DNA from: Microthyrium microscopicum
Taxonomy: Eukaryota > Ascomycota > Dothideomycetes > Microthyriales > Microthyriaceae
NCBI GenBank assembly: GCA_010405405.1
Contig: MU004237.1
Span: 538,014-602,013 of the forward strand
Direction: 5' to 3'
Length of the DNA: 64,000 nt
Position 1 is the stretch's first letter, and each line of letters opens with the position of its first letter. This document shows, one piece after another, positions 36,217 to 44,923 of the stretch. Under the pieces are notes generated by a model. That model was not told the origin of the DNA. It saw only the letters and a program-made list of their open reading frames with translations, and made no database searches. The translations under genes and the position numbers were made by a program.

Positions 36217-37714
36217 ATGACGAAAGATTCGGACGTTCCACAACCCGGCCCGGCGCGATTAAGCAAGGGCGCAGGCCCGGATGAATGGCTAGAGCAAGCA
36301 AAGCAATGCAAATATCTCCCCGAGGCTGATATGAAGCGATTATGCGAAATTGTAAAGGAGTGCCTCATGGAAGGTTAGTAGCCGTCCACTTGGATCTGCG
36401 CATTGGTTTGATTTGTCATCTAATCACTTGCGGCTACAGAATCAAACATACAACCCGTACAAACACCCGTAACAATATGCGGCGACATCCACGGCCAATT
36501 CTACGATCTTCTCGAACTCTTTCGCGTCGCTGGCGGCATGCCGGATAACCGGCCGCCGGTTGAACCCGTCAAGCCAAAGTCATCAGTCATAAACGCAGCA
36601 GATCTGGAACCACCGAGCACGATAACGGATCCCAAGGCCAGGCGGAAGATGAAGCGCCGATTTCAGAGCGATACAAACTATACTGGTCCGTCACCAGGTG
36701 AAGATGAAGATGGCGAAGAGGTTGAAGACGAAGACGATGAAGAAGCCACACGAGGCAGAAGTCGTAGTATACAAAGCAAGAAGAGCACAGAGTCACAAAA
36801 TAGCGATGATGTGGAAGTCGTAGGACCAGATGGCGTGTCATCTAGCGGTACGATTGGACGGCAGAACTATATATTCCTTGGCGATTTCGTGGATCGAGGA
36901 TACTTCAGTTTAGAGACGTTCACACTATTGATGTGTCTCAAAGCAAAGTACGTCCGTCACGACTTTGATAAGTATTGACAGCTAACATTTCATGCAGGTA
37001 TCCGGAACGAGTAACACTAGTCCGCGGCAACCATGAATCGAGACAAATCACCCAAGTCTACGGGTTCTACGAAGAGTGTCAAACGAAGTACGGCAATGCA
37101 TCTGTATGGAAAGCATGCTGTCAAGTTTTTGATTTCCTCACATTAGCTGCCGTAATCGACGGCAAAATTCTCTGTGTGCATGGCGGTCTCAGTCCAGAGA
37201 TTCGTACACTCGACCAAATACGAGTGGTGGCGAGAGCACAAGAAATACCTCATGAGGGTGCTTTTTGCGACTTGGTGTGGAGTGATCCGGAAGATATTGA
37301 CACTTGGAGCATATCACCCCGAGGCGCTGGCTGGCTTTTTGGAGAGAAGGTCGCGATGGAGGTAAGGTTCACCGTACACTCCACCGTCCTCGTTAGCTAA
37401 CTATCCCAGTTCAACCATGTCAATGGCCTACAACTCATTGCTCGAGCTCATCAACTCGTCAACGAAGGATATAAAGTCAGTAGCGTCGAATCAGCCACAT
37501 TCTACAATGCTAACGTATCCAGTACCACTTCAAAGATAAAGATGTCGTCACAGTCTGGTCCGCTCCAAACTACTGCTACCGCTGCGGCAACGTCGCCTCC
37601 ATCATGTCACTAGGAGAAGACCTCGACCCAAAATTCACAATCTTCTCCGCCGTTCCCGAGAATCGCCGCGCCGTTCCTCCAGGTCGCAACACGCGCGGTG
37701 ACTACTTCTTGTAG
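36217..37714 (+). CDS. sit4: PP6-type Ser/Thr phosphatase catalytic subunit (Sit4/Ppe1)
   Basis: Five exons: 36217-36373, 36440-36947, 36998-37361, 37410-37475, 37523-37714 (428 residues). Metal-binding and catalytic motifs are complete: GDIHGQF (~68), GDFVDRG (~199), RGNHESRQ, and VHGGLSPEI, then [11 protein letters not shown]. Sequence such as [26 protein letters not shown] and [17 protein letters not shown] marks it as PP6 (yeast Sit4) rather than PP2A or PP4. It ends RGDYFL, the C-terminal Leu that PP2A-like enzymes carboxymethylate. Sit4 acts with SAP-type subunits in G1 progression and nutrient signalling. Two oddities: an insertion of ~105 residues (about 90-194), acidic and RS-containing, between GGMP and NYIFLGD, making it longer than the ~310-residue yeast enzyme; and a long open frame after the stop (next entry). 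Confidence 0.93.
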
Positions 37715-37963
37715 CCCAGGAAACGTACCACTCCCGCCGCTCCCTCTGCTCCAGCGACCACCACACCGACCAGTTCGGGAACTCGTGGTGCAACTAGCAG
37801 CGCAGGCACTGGGTCGATCAACAAGATGCTTGGTGACTTATTTGGCGATCCTGCTGCTGCAGACGACAATGACGACACGCCAGCAGCTGATGAGGACGCT
37901 TTCAGCCACGCCAAATCCAACTCTTCGCCCTTCATATTCTCACCCGGGAGCCACTTCCTTTAA
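37715..37963 (+). other. In-frame open extension after the PP6 stop codon
   Basis: After the TAG at 37712-37714 the same frame stays open for 82 codons to a TAA at 37961. It reads as a Thr/Ala/Pro-rich linker, then GSINKMLGDLFGDPAAADDNDD and a further acidic/Ser stretch. The composition is protein-like. The FL-stop is the conserved family end, so this would be an extension rather than a lost end: rare read-through, alternative splicing, or chance. Confidence 0.35.
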
Positions 37964-39075
37964 TTACCAAGTAACCGCGACGGATTCTCAGTCATCAAGC
38001 ACCCAGGCGTCGAGCTTCCTAGTCGTTGGTCCTTGTCCGGTGGGCTTTAGCCGTTGGGATTCCGTAGCTGTAAATGATTTTGTTCTCCAAGACTTTGTAC
38101 ATTACTTCTTCCATTCACGACGCAATAACATGTACTAGTGTGTGGCTTAATTTGCGCGGACTTATTCATGATTGTTGCATATGATGGCTCATGGGTTTAG
38201 AACTTGTTGTGTGTTCTCATGGCAAGCATGATTAGTATGATTGCTATAGAATGATTACCTTTTGACTACACTTTGTTCTGTGCCTGGAGCTTCTCACTTT
38301 CCACTAATCATGTAATAGGATAAGCGTGTAAACTATGTACTCTATGTTAGTAGTGACTGTGTGATTCAGAGTCTGCAAGTCAGGAGCTCACCATGGCGCC
38401 GTCCTAGATTTGCAGGTCTTGAACTTTATATCGCATTTTCGAAAAAAGATATCAGCCACTCAACCTCAATTGCAACGCTTGTAACATCAATCAATCGAAG
38501 GAATCAAAGGTGAAGAACCACCCGGCACTTTTTTAATCGAAAAAGAGCCAGCATCGACATATAAACCAGCAATAAGACTATATCTCCACAACCACCGCCT
38601 AGAAACTTTTACCAAAAAAACGACAGCCGTTTTTCAGGCATTCTTTAACCCTGAAACAATAAAAATTCCTAAAAAGGAAAATGCAAAAAAGAAGTCGCCC
38701 ATCAAAACTCCAACCACAGTACCACAACCAAGACTGTATTCCAATACCGCCACCCCACAGCAAAAGACTCTCTGCTCGATTACTCGACTGAAGTGTATCT
38801 TTCAGTGCTTAGGGACGCCTTGCATCGTGGGTTGCCCACACGAGAAGGCTGTCCTTTGCAGGGTTCGAACCGGGCAATCATTGGTCGAAAGATTGGTAAT
38901 GAAATTGAATGGAGAAAAGCTCCTTCAAAACCATGACAGCAAGCATTAAATTTCCGGACTTTTGAAAATATACTAGCTTTGTAAAAGCGTTTGCAATATT
39001 GGGAGATACTTCACCTTGCCTTGCTTGCTTGTTATTTTGTCTTTCTTTGGTTCTACATTATCTTTAATAGCGATT
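37964..39075. other. Intergenic, no gene recognised
   Basis: About 1.1 kb. A GGGTTCGAACC sequence at 38861-38871 mimics a tRNA B-box, but no tRNA folds around it. The rest holds short open frames only. The right end is the promoter of the PEX11 gene. Confidence 0.45.
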
Positions 39076-39974
39076 ATGTTTACTTCTCTTTCGCGTTTTG
39101 TCAATAATGCTGGTTTGTTCCACCCGTTCTTATCTTCTCCTCCAAATTAACGCGTCCCATAGCTGGTCTTGAGAAGACGCTGCGAATTGCTCAATCTCTC
39201 CTTTTGATCAACGTCAGTCTATCACTAGCCGCCACAGGCAAATCATCATGGTCTTTAGCACTTTCACATATCGCCGTTTGTAAGCTGCGCCTTGTCCCGC
39301 ATTGCCTGTCTCCCGCTAAATCTTTGCAGCGCGTCGCTTTTTCCGCCTACTGCGATGGGTTGACTGCTGGGCCAATGCGGAAGCAACTTTCAATGATCAG
39401 AAGTCAAATACTTTGCACAGGGTGGTGGCGACAGCGAAATGGAGTCTGCTGGGCATTTATTTCTTCCTTGAGATGTTCGCCATCGTAAGTAGCACGCGTC
39501 TCAGTTGACGGCCAAAGCTAAAGTAAGCGCAAGACGAATGTCTTAGGCGCTACCACCTATTCCTGGGGTCGCCCGTTGGAAATCGAAGCAAATAAGTTCT
39601 GGGTCTATGGTCTCGGCGCGTCAATTATTCTGTCGCTGGTCGATCTAGCTACTCTGCCCAGCGCGCCAGTACCTAACAAAGAGACTGTTCAGGCACTCAA
39701 CGAAAAGGGTGATAAGAATAAGACCACTGTACCGGAGAAAAAGGAGATAAGCGCTTCACCGGGCACAAATTCCCAGAACCTCATGAAACAGCTGGTAATT
39801 GACACTTGCGATCTTGCGACTCCTGGTACTTTGATCGGCTGGATTCAGATAGATCGAGCGTATGTGGGAGCTGCCATGTTCGTCAGTTCTTTGCTGGCTG
39901 CTACGGATATCTGGAGAAATGTCCAAGCTGCTAGTGTTCCACAGCGAGCACTTGCCACGAAAGGAAAGAAATGA
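39076..39974 (+). CDS. PEX11-family peroxisomal membrane protein (PEX11C-like)
   Basis: Four exons: 39076-39112, 39163-39279, 39330-39484, 39534-39974 (249 residues). It starts MFTSLSRFVNNAAGLEKTLR, the amphipathic N-terminus typical of the family, followed by SRRFFRLLRWVDCW and KWSLLGIYFFLEMFAI. Then come ITNVLGATTYSWG, LEIEANKFWVYGL, a ~50-residue charged loop, and IDTCDLATPGTLIGW near the second hydrophobic region. PEX11 proteins bend and elongate the peroxisome membrane and drive proliferation. The first two introns were found by restoring this reading: intron 1 has a GTTTGT donor, and intron 3 uses a GCGCAAG acceptor rather than the nearer CTTAG. The C-terminus ends in basic KGKK. Confidence 0.85.
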
Positions 39975-40214
39975 GCCAGATCTTCGAGTTTGACAGGTAG
40001 TACCATGTTGATGTAAAGCTCGATTTGCATATGCTATTGTTATCTAACCAAAGTTCTATCAAGTCAATTTCACATCTGTATATACATATGAATTGTAATG
40101 GAGGAACGCCCTGAAAGACGTGTCACACCAATAAGTCCTGACGGTCATCCATCGAAAAGAGAAAATGTCCCTAAAGGAGCTGATCTGCTAGCAATGTCAA
40201 CCAGTATTAGTGGA
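39975..40214. other. Short spacer between convergent genes
   Basis: About 240 bases of 3' flank. Nothing recognised. Confidence 0.4.
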
Positions 40215-40484
40215 TTAGTACATACACGCCCATAAAAATAACAAAAAGACTATCAACTCCGCGAGCGTAAAGTGCCACGCCAGTCTCATCCGCCAGATGT
40301 TGTCTCCCGGTGCCAAAGGAACTACTAACGCCTCAATGAAAATATGCGCGGCCCAGATGACAAGGAGACACCCCCAAAAGTGGCACATGTTTGAAGAGAA
40401 AGAGCTATGCTCAGCATTCTCTGAGCTGAATGACCGAGGGTTGTTTTGTGTGGCATTGAAGTTGAACTCAAATCTCCCTACCAT
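40215..40484 (-). CDS. Small two-TM protein, member A of a local family
   Basis: One exon, 89 residues. A ~33-residue polar N-terminus starts MVGRFEFNFNATQNN. Two hydrophobic segments follow (CLLVIWAAHIFIEALVV and LAELIVFLLFLWACMY) separated by a charged turn (APGDNIWRMRLAW). The N-terminal pattern M-x-G-[KR]-[FY]-x-x-N and the overall layout recur in the two other minus-strand frames at 41076-41381 and 43449-43835, which is the main reason to call it a gene. The function is unknown; such short two-helix proteins can be toxins, ion-channel modulators or assembly factors, but nothing here decides. A short gene with a UTR intron cannot be excluded. Confidence 0.5.
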   Translation of the reverse strand: MVGRFEFNFNATQNNPRSFSSENAEHSSFSSNMCHFWGCLLVIWAAHIFIEALVVPLAPGDNIWRMRLAWHFTLAELIVFLLFLWACMY

Positions 40485-41075
40485 TGTGTTTAGAGAATTT
40501 TCTTGTAGGTTGATATTACGATGGCAAAGAGGAATATGCTTAATATGCGGAACCAGTGTTGATATGGCTTTACAGCCTGTGGTCTAGGTAGTGTTTTGAT
40601 CATAAACCAAGAGCGTCACAACGCGGAGTAAAGATGTTGCTGTAATGATACTACGGCAGTGATACGCTGGCAGTCTACAATTAGCACAGTGATTTTCTAC
40701 TATCATATGAGCAGTTGGTTCGTTGTTCGACGCAAGAGGGAGATTCTTAAGACTTCTCCATCTTGCAAGGTCACAGGGTACGCTTGCGGTCATGTTACGA
40801 TGTCAAGTTAAAGATCATAATTAGGTAGTGATATGAAGGATGGCCATATACTGTAGTATCTAATTCTTTGTCTTTTCAATTCTAGGAGCATTACAACTTG
40901 ACGGCCAAATTTTCAACATACTAAACGTTCGAATGAGCTGATCTGAGTACAGCTTAAGAAGTGCGCTCTTCGTCAAGGCGAAGTACACGTACTTTCAGTC
41001 CCAAGCTATTCAGCTCTACTACCGTAAGTTCATCACCCGCCATCATCATTAAAGCATTATGATGAGTGAGTAAAA
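40485..41075. other. Spacer, AT-rich, nothing recognised
   Basis: About 590 bases between two of the small two-TM genes. No gene, repeat or terminal inverted repeat seen. Confidence 0.4.
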
Positions 41076-41381
41076 TCATATTAAGGCAGACAGTATACAT
41101 AGAGCAAAGATGCAAATATTGTCATGATTATCGGGAGCCATAGTCACAAAAATCCAACCTAACGCAAGCTGTACCATCATGGCGAGGATCATAGTTGCGC
41201 TTCCAGCAATTGCAATCATCATGACTGCCTCCAAGAGGTATCGACTAGTGATTTTCTGGCGCATGAGATATAGAGTAGCTAGCTTACGGCGCAAGAAAGA
41301 GGTATGGGCCATGTGTTCTTGGTCAGATGGCGAAGACTTGCCATTTACAGCTTGTTCATTAGGGGTGAATTTACCGCCCAT
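41076..41381 (-). CDS. Small two-TM protein, member B of a local family
   Basis: One exon, 101 residues. It starts MGGKFTPNEQAVNGKSS, has a basic middle (RRKLATLYLMRQK), then one long hydrophobic segment (AVMMIAIAGSATMILAMMV) and a second (ICIFALCILSALI) ending at the stop. Between them lies GWIFVTMAPDNHDN, comparable with FAGWVEREM and APGDN in the paralogs. The similarity to members A and C is in the first nine residues, an H-[ST]-[SP]-[FL] stretch before helix 1 and the topology; overall identity is low. The function is unknown. Confidence 0.45.
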   Translation of the reverse strand: MGGKFTPNEQAVNGKSSPSDQEHMAHTSFLRRKLATLYLMRQKITSRYLLEAVMMIAIAGSATMILAMMVQLALGWIFVTMAPDNHDNICIFALCILSALI

Positions 41382-42044
41382 AATTCAGAGGAGTTCACAA
41401 CTTGCCGTTGCTTGTTGGGTGCCAACAACAAGCGCGCTGATTATGAGGAGGGCAGGGCAGTAGGACTCCGCATAACCTGTAGGAAGGAAGTTTTATCTCC
41501 GCCGGTATGAATAACTTAATGATTTAGGGAAGATACATTGATGCCTTCACATGCTCGTGGCCCTCACTGCTATATATCAAGCGAAAGGAAAGCTCTGTCG
41601 GTTATTCTTGCTCAAGATATCCTTAACGTAGAGATATCACAACTGTGAATCATATTAAAAAACAAGTAGTGTTATCCGGTGGACAAAATGATTTTGTGCT
41701 CCTTTCTGCTCTGCTGGCTCGCAACGAGCAGTGATTCGCAACGTGTTATATTTCATTTGAACATAACAATATTTCCAAGTTTGAACGCCCTTTATGCTAA
41801 ACAAAGCACTTGATAATAGAGCCTTGTCTAAGGGAGCCATCACAACCAATGCGGACGGTTTAACTGTTTTGTCTGTTCTTTAGGTATCATCATATCATGT
41901 TTACAAGCTCTTCATTGCCAAGTGGACATCTTGAGCCATGTATAGTATGTGCAGATCAACAAAATGGTATGTAAGTGCTATCTTTGATGAATTCTTTTGA
42001 TATGCACCATAAGTGATCTTCATTATGGGGTTTGTCTGACGATG
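41382..42044. other. Intergenic with one MITE copy
   Basis: Besides the fold-back element at about 41673-41884 nothing is recognised. It separates small protein B from the 2EXR-like gene. Confidence 0.45.
41673..41884 (+). mobile_element. Fold-back MITE, copy 1
   Basis: About 212 bases. The left end (TGGACAAAATGATT) and the reverse complement of the right end (CAGACAAAACAGTT) match imperfectly, and inner arms also pair (GCTGGCTC / GGGAGCCATC). The core GCACTTGATAATAGAGC is shared with the copies at 44445 (GCACTCGATAATAGAGC) and 51697 (GCACTCGATAACACAGC). It encodes no protein. The ends are the most diverged of the three, suggesting the oldest copy. No clear target duplication was seen. Confidence 0.55.
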
Positions 42045-42887
42045 CTAAAGACTGCATAGTTTTTCAATAAGGTCTTCTTCACCCGGACCACACACTGTCA
42101 GCAGATGTCCCCTGTTGCAAGGCAGCTTTTGATGCCACCATCCCGGTTCAATGTTTACCGTCACATTCGACAGCCCGTAAGCCGTTAAAAGCTTACAGAG
42201 TTGCCGTAACAGGCGTTGCTGTCTGGACGAACCAAAAAACCACCATGAGGGAGGACGTGTTAGTTCGTCGAACCAATGATCGCCACCTAGGGGCTCCCAC
42301 GATGCGTTGAAGTTGAAAGTGATATTCAATCGTTGCAAATTGAAGTTCTTGCAGATGAGGTGCAAGAGAGCGCAGAGACGTTCCCAATCATCCGTTGGCT
42401 CGCTGTGATTTCTGCTTGGAAAATCACTGCTCTCATAGTCCACGCAGATATTTCTTACCAGGTACAATCGCTCTTTGGGGACCGATTTAAGTTCGCGGAG
42501 AACTTCAAAAGCAGAACCAGATAACCTGAAGAGATTTTGTCGGTAATATATCTGCAAGGCCTGCTCACGAATGCTGCTGTCTACTGCGAATAGAGCTGAG
42601 CTATGAAGAGGATTGTATATACAGCTGCTCGAGTGTTTGAGAGAGGTGGTCATGCAATAACAGCCGCTGTCAGGACACTCGGGACAATCGGGACGGTTCA
42701 GGGATTTTGTTGCTCCACATTGTCTATCACAGGTAGAGAGAGCTTTGAAGTTTCCGGAGATTGGAATCCCGGGGCTTGCTGGTCTAGAGTCAGCAACAAG
42801 CTCTGTTTGAACAAGAATCATGGACTGAATCTCAAACGGCAGTCGTGTAAATGCAAAGAAACTCTTCGGTCCGGCAACTGAAGTCAT
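42045..42887 (-). CDS. 2EXR/F-box-like protein, 280 residues
   Basis: One exon, complete. The N-terminus FFAFTRLPFEIQSMIL has the F-x-x-LP-x-E-I-x-x-x-I pattern of the fungal 2EXR / F-box-like group. Then come a Cys-rich stretch (CDRQCGATKSLNRPDCPECP), SALFAVDSSIREQALQIYYRQNLF (the family's typical 'reference to earlier record, then residue blocks' order of hydrophobic and aromatic residues), VRNICVDYE, and LCALLHLICKNFNLQRLNITF. These proteins are greatly expanded in Helotiales and related fungi; most have no known function, and some F-box-like members may recruit substrates to SCF ligases. No tail domain was recognised. The gene sits between two of the small two-TM genes and next to a MITE, in an accessory-looking stretch. 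Confidence 0.75.
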   Translation of the reverse strand: MTSVAGPKSFFAFTRLPFEIQSMILVQTELVADSRPASPGIPISGNFKALSTCDRQCGATKSLNRPDCPECPDSGCYCMTTSLKHSSSCIYNPLHSSALFAVDSSIREQALQIYYRQNLFRLSGSAFEVLRELKSVPKERLYLVRNICVDYESSDFPSRNHSEPTDDWERLCALLHLICKNFNLQRLNITFNFNASWEPLGGDHWFDELTRPPSWWFFGSSRQQRLLRQLCKLLTAYGLSNVTVNIEPGWWHQKLPCNRGHLLTVCGPGEEDLIEKLCSL

Positions 42888-43448
42888 CGTATGGCTGTGA
42901 AAGCTCAGAAGACTTCGTGCTAGACCTCGATACGTATTGACGAGGCGAAAAGATGAGATGGAAACAGTGTAAAATTGGGTGTGTCCGCGAGAAATAGTGG
43001 TGGCTGATAGGAAGGTGAGCGATATTTCGGTGCTGTAACAAGCCTGTAGTGAGGAGCGAGAAGCCTTTTATGCTGTTACAGCTCGGAATATCTGGGAGAC
43101 TTAGGTATATCTAACCATGGCAGAGTATGCGCTAGTGTACCAGTTTATACAAATTTTTCTCCTTGCGCTAAGAGTTGATATAGTAGCCTTTATATGTAAA
43201 TCCAACTCTGTCCATAGTTTCCCTCGCGTGTACTTGCTGAAAGTCATCTTCTGAGGTTGTCAACTACGAGACAAAATGGATTCGATGGCTTGAATTAACT
43301 CTGTGGCTCCCAGTGGCACACTTTATTATGGTGACCTTTATTCCTTAGAGACGATGTCAAGATACTGACCTTTTCTCAATTACAAAGGGAGGTATAACAT
43401 GTATTATCTACCATCATTAGTGTTAGCCATACTGTTGGTAAATTCGTG
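42888..43448. other. Intergenic, nothing recognised
   Basis: About 560 AT-rich bases. It includes the promoter of the 2EXR-like gene and the 3' flank of small protein C. Confidence 0.4.
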
Positions 43449-43835
43449 TCATCTATTTGAACCGTCATTCGGAGGGCTGCGGGTAAGTGCATGAAGATTT
43501 AATCTGAGATTGATATACATCTCAGTAGCATTGGAGACTATCAGTCCATCAAGAGGAGATAAGGCCCTGCAAGATATGGTCAGCGACGATTCATCATGAG
43601 CGTGAGCCTTCCGCATACATGCCACTACCAGGATTATGAAGAATATGTAGTCCTCGTCTCGAATGTGCCACTGCATTTCTCGCTCTACCCAGCCAGCGAA
43701 GAGCACAAACATAGCGTAAGCAGCGCACATCATAAGAAACGCACCCAGAGAGGCGAATGTGTTTGAAAGGAGAGGGCTATGATCGAAATCCGCTGTGTGG
43801 CCAGTGGTGAAATTCATGGAGTATTTTCCGGCCAT
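43449..43835 (-). CDS. Small two-TM protein, member C of a local family
   Basis: Read from MAGKYSMNFTTGHTADF (ATG at 43835) the frame gives 128 residues. Two hydrophobic segments, LGAFLMMCAAYAMFVLFAGW and YIFFIILVVACM, are separated by a charged loop (VEREMQWHIRDED). HSPLLSN before helix 1 and ACM at the end of helix 2 match HSSFSSN and ACM in member A. The frame extends upstream to an ATG at 43964, but those 43 residues have no counterpart in the paralogs and are read as leader. After helix 2 it has a longer Arg/Ser/Asn-rich tail, which could be an unspliced 3' part. The function is unknown. Confidence 0.45.
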   Translation of the reverse strand: MAGKYSMNFTTGHTADFDHSPLLSNTFASLGAFLMMCAAYAMFVLFAGWVEREMQWHIRDEDYIFFIILVVACMRKAHAHDESSLTISCRALSPLDGLIVSNATEMYINLRLNLHALTRSPPNDGSNR

Positions 43836-44923
43836 CGTTTGAATACTTACCCGGAAGCTGCTTGATTTGTGGCAGAATTGTCGGTGTTCGGCGAAAGAAA
43901 TGCAATTAGCGTAATTATATGTTGACAAGATTTTGAGTTCTGCAGTGTAGAGCGAATTCCCCATGGTCCTATAGGATTAGAAGATCAGGTAGTTGTGTAT
44001 TAGTGCATATTCCTACGGCGACAGTCACTAGCATACATTAGCTAGAATAACTGTGCCTAGCAATTCTGTTTCGTCAGATGAATGTTTGTTGTAACATTAA
44101 AGAAGCAACTATATAGTAATATGCCATGGAATTAACATGAGGTTGGTTTTGTTAGATTTCATCACTACCGCTGTAGAGGCTCGGTATGTACCGGTTTTCA
44201 AATCATTTCTCTCCTTACCTATAGTAAATGTATCCTGTCATGAAGTCTTCATTCGCTGCTGAACTTAGGCACGTTGTGCTGAATCGTTCGCAAGCACAGG
44301 TGAAGGTCTGCGCGAATGCCCTTATACTTGATACGCCACATATTTGATTACATGGCGTGTAAGATTCACCATCAAGTCTTTGAAGACTTTTCAGAGTGCT
44401 TAGATCTAGATTACTACGAAGGCCTGAGCACAATATTTCCAAGCCAACTGATGGACAAAATCACCGGCCTGCCCTTTATTAACTTCAATGGCTCCCACCA
44501 TCGCTACTGATCAAGAGGTGCTGTAATTCTATGGCATTCGATACATTGTGGTAGCCTGAACGCTATTTATGGCGTTTGACGCACTCGATAATAGAGCGTG
44601 CTATGCGGGAGCCATCGAAGTGGATGGAGGCACGCCAATTATTCTGTTTATCGGTTGCAAGGCTGAGGAGACGAATAAGGCTGTGCTACGCCAGAAAGGG
44701 GCTAGCGTGATGTGCCTTATTCTACAGCGCTAGTGAAATCATCGCTGCACGCAGGGCTGCGAATACTTTCTGTCGATCAGTAACTCGCGTTATCCTGCTC
44801 ATCGTAAATAACGTCCTTCCAACTAGTATTCAAAGCCAGCATAAACATATCCGTCGGAGCTCGCAATTCTATAGATTTAATCGGCAGTCAAATCGGCGTG
44901 CCTTCCAAAAGTCTGACGAGGCG
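43836..44923. other. Intergenic with one MITE copy
   Basis: Apart from the fold-back element at 44445-44657 no gene is supported; two short opposite open frames at 44215-44510 overlap each other and the element. Confidence 0.45.
44445..44657 (+). mobile_element. Fold-back MITE, copy 2
   Basis: About 213 bases. The left end CAACTGATGGACAAAATC pairs with the reverse complement of the right end, CAACCGATAAACAGAATA, and the pairing continues through CTTCAATGGCTCC / CTTCGATGGCTCC. The internal GCACTCGATAATAGAGC core matches the other copies in the same orientation. There is no coding capacity. Confidence 0.65.

Noticed and set aside
38855-38880. tRNA B-box-like GGGTTCGAACC
   Set aside because: No 5-bp T-stem, acceptor stem or A-box fits on either strand.
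42333-42881. Plus-strand frames inside the 2EXR-like gene
   Set aside because: They are antisense shadows of the intact minus-strand gene.
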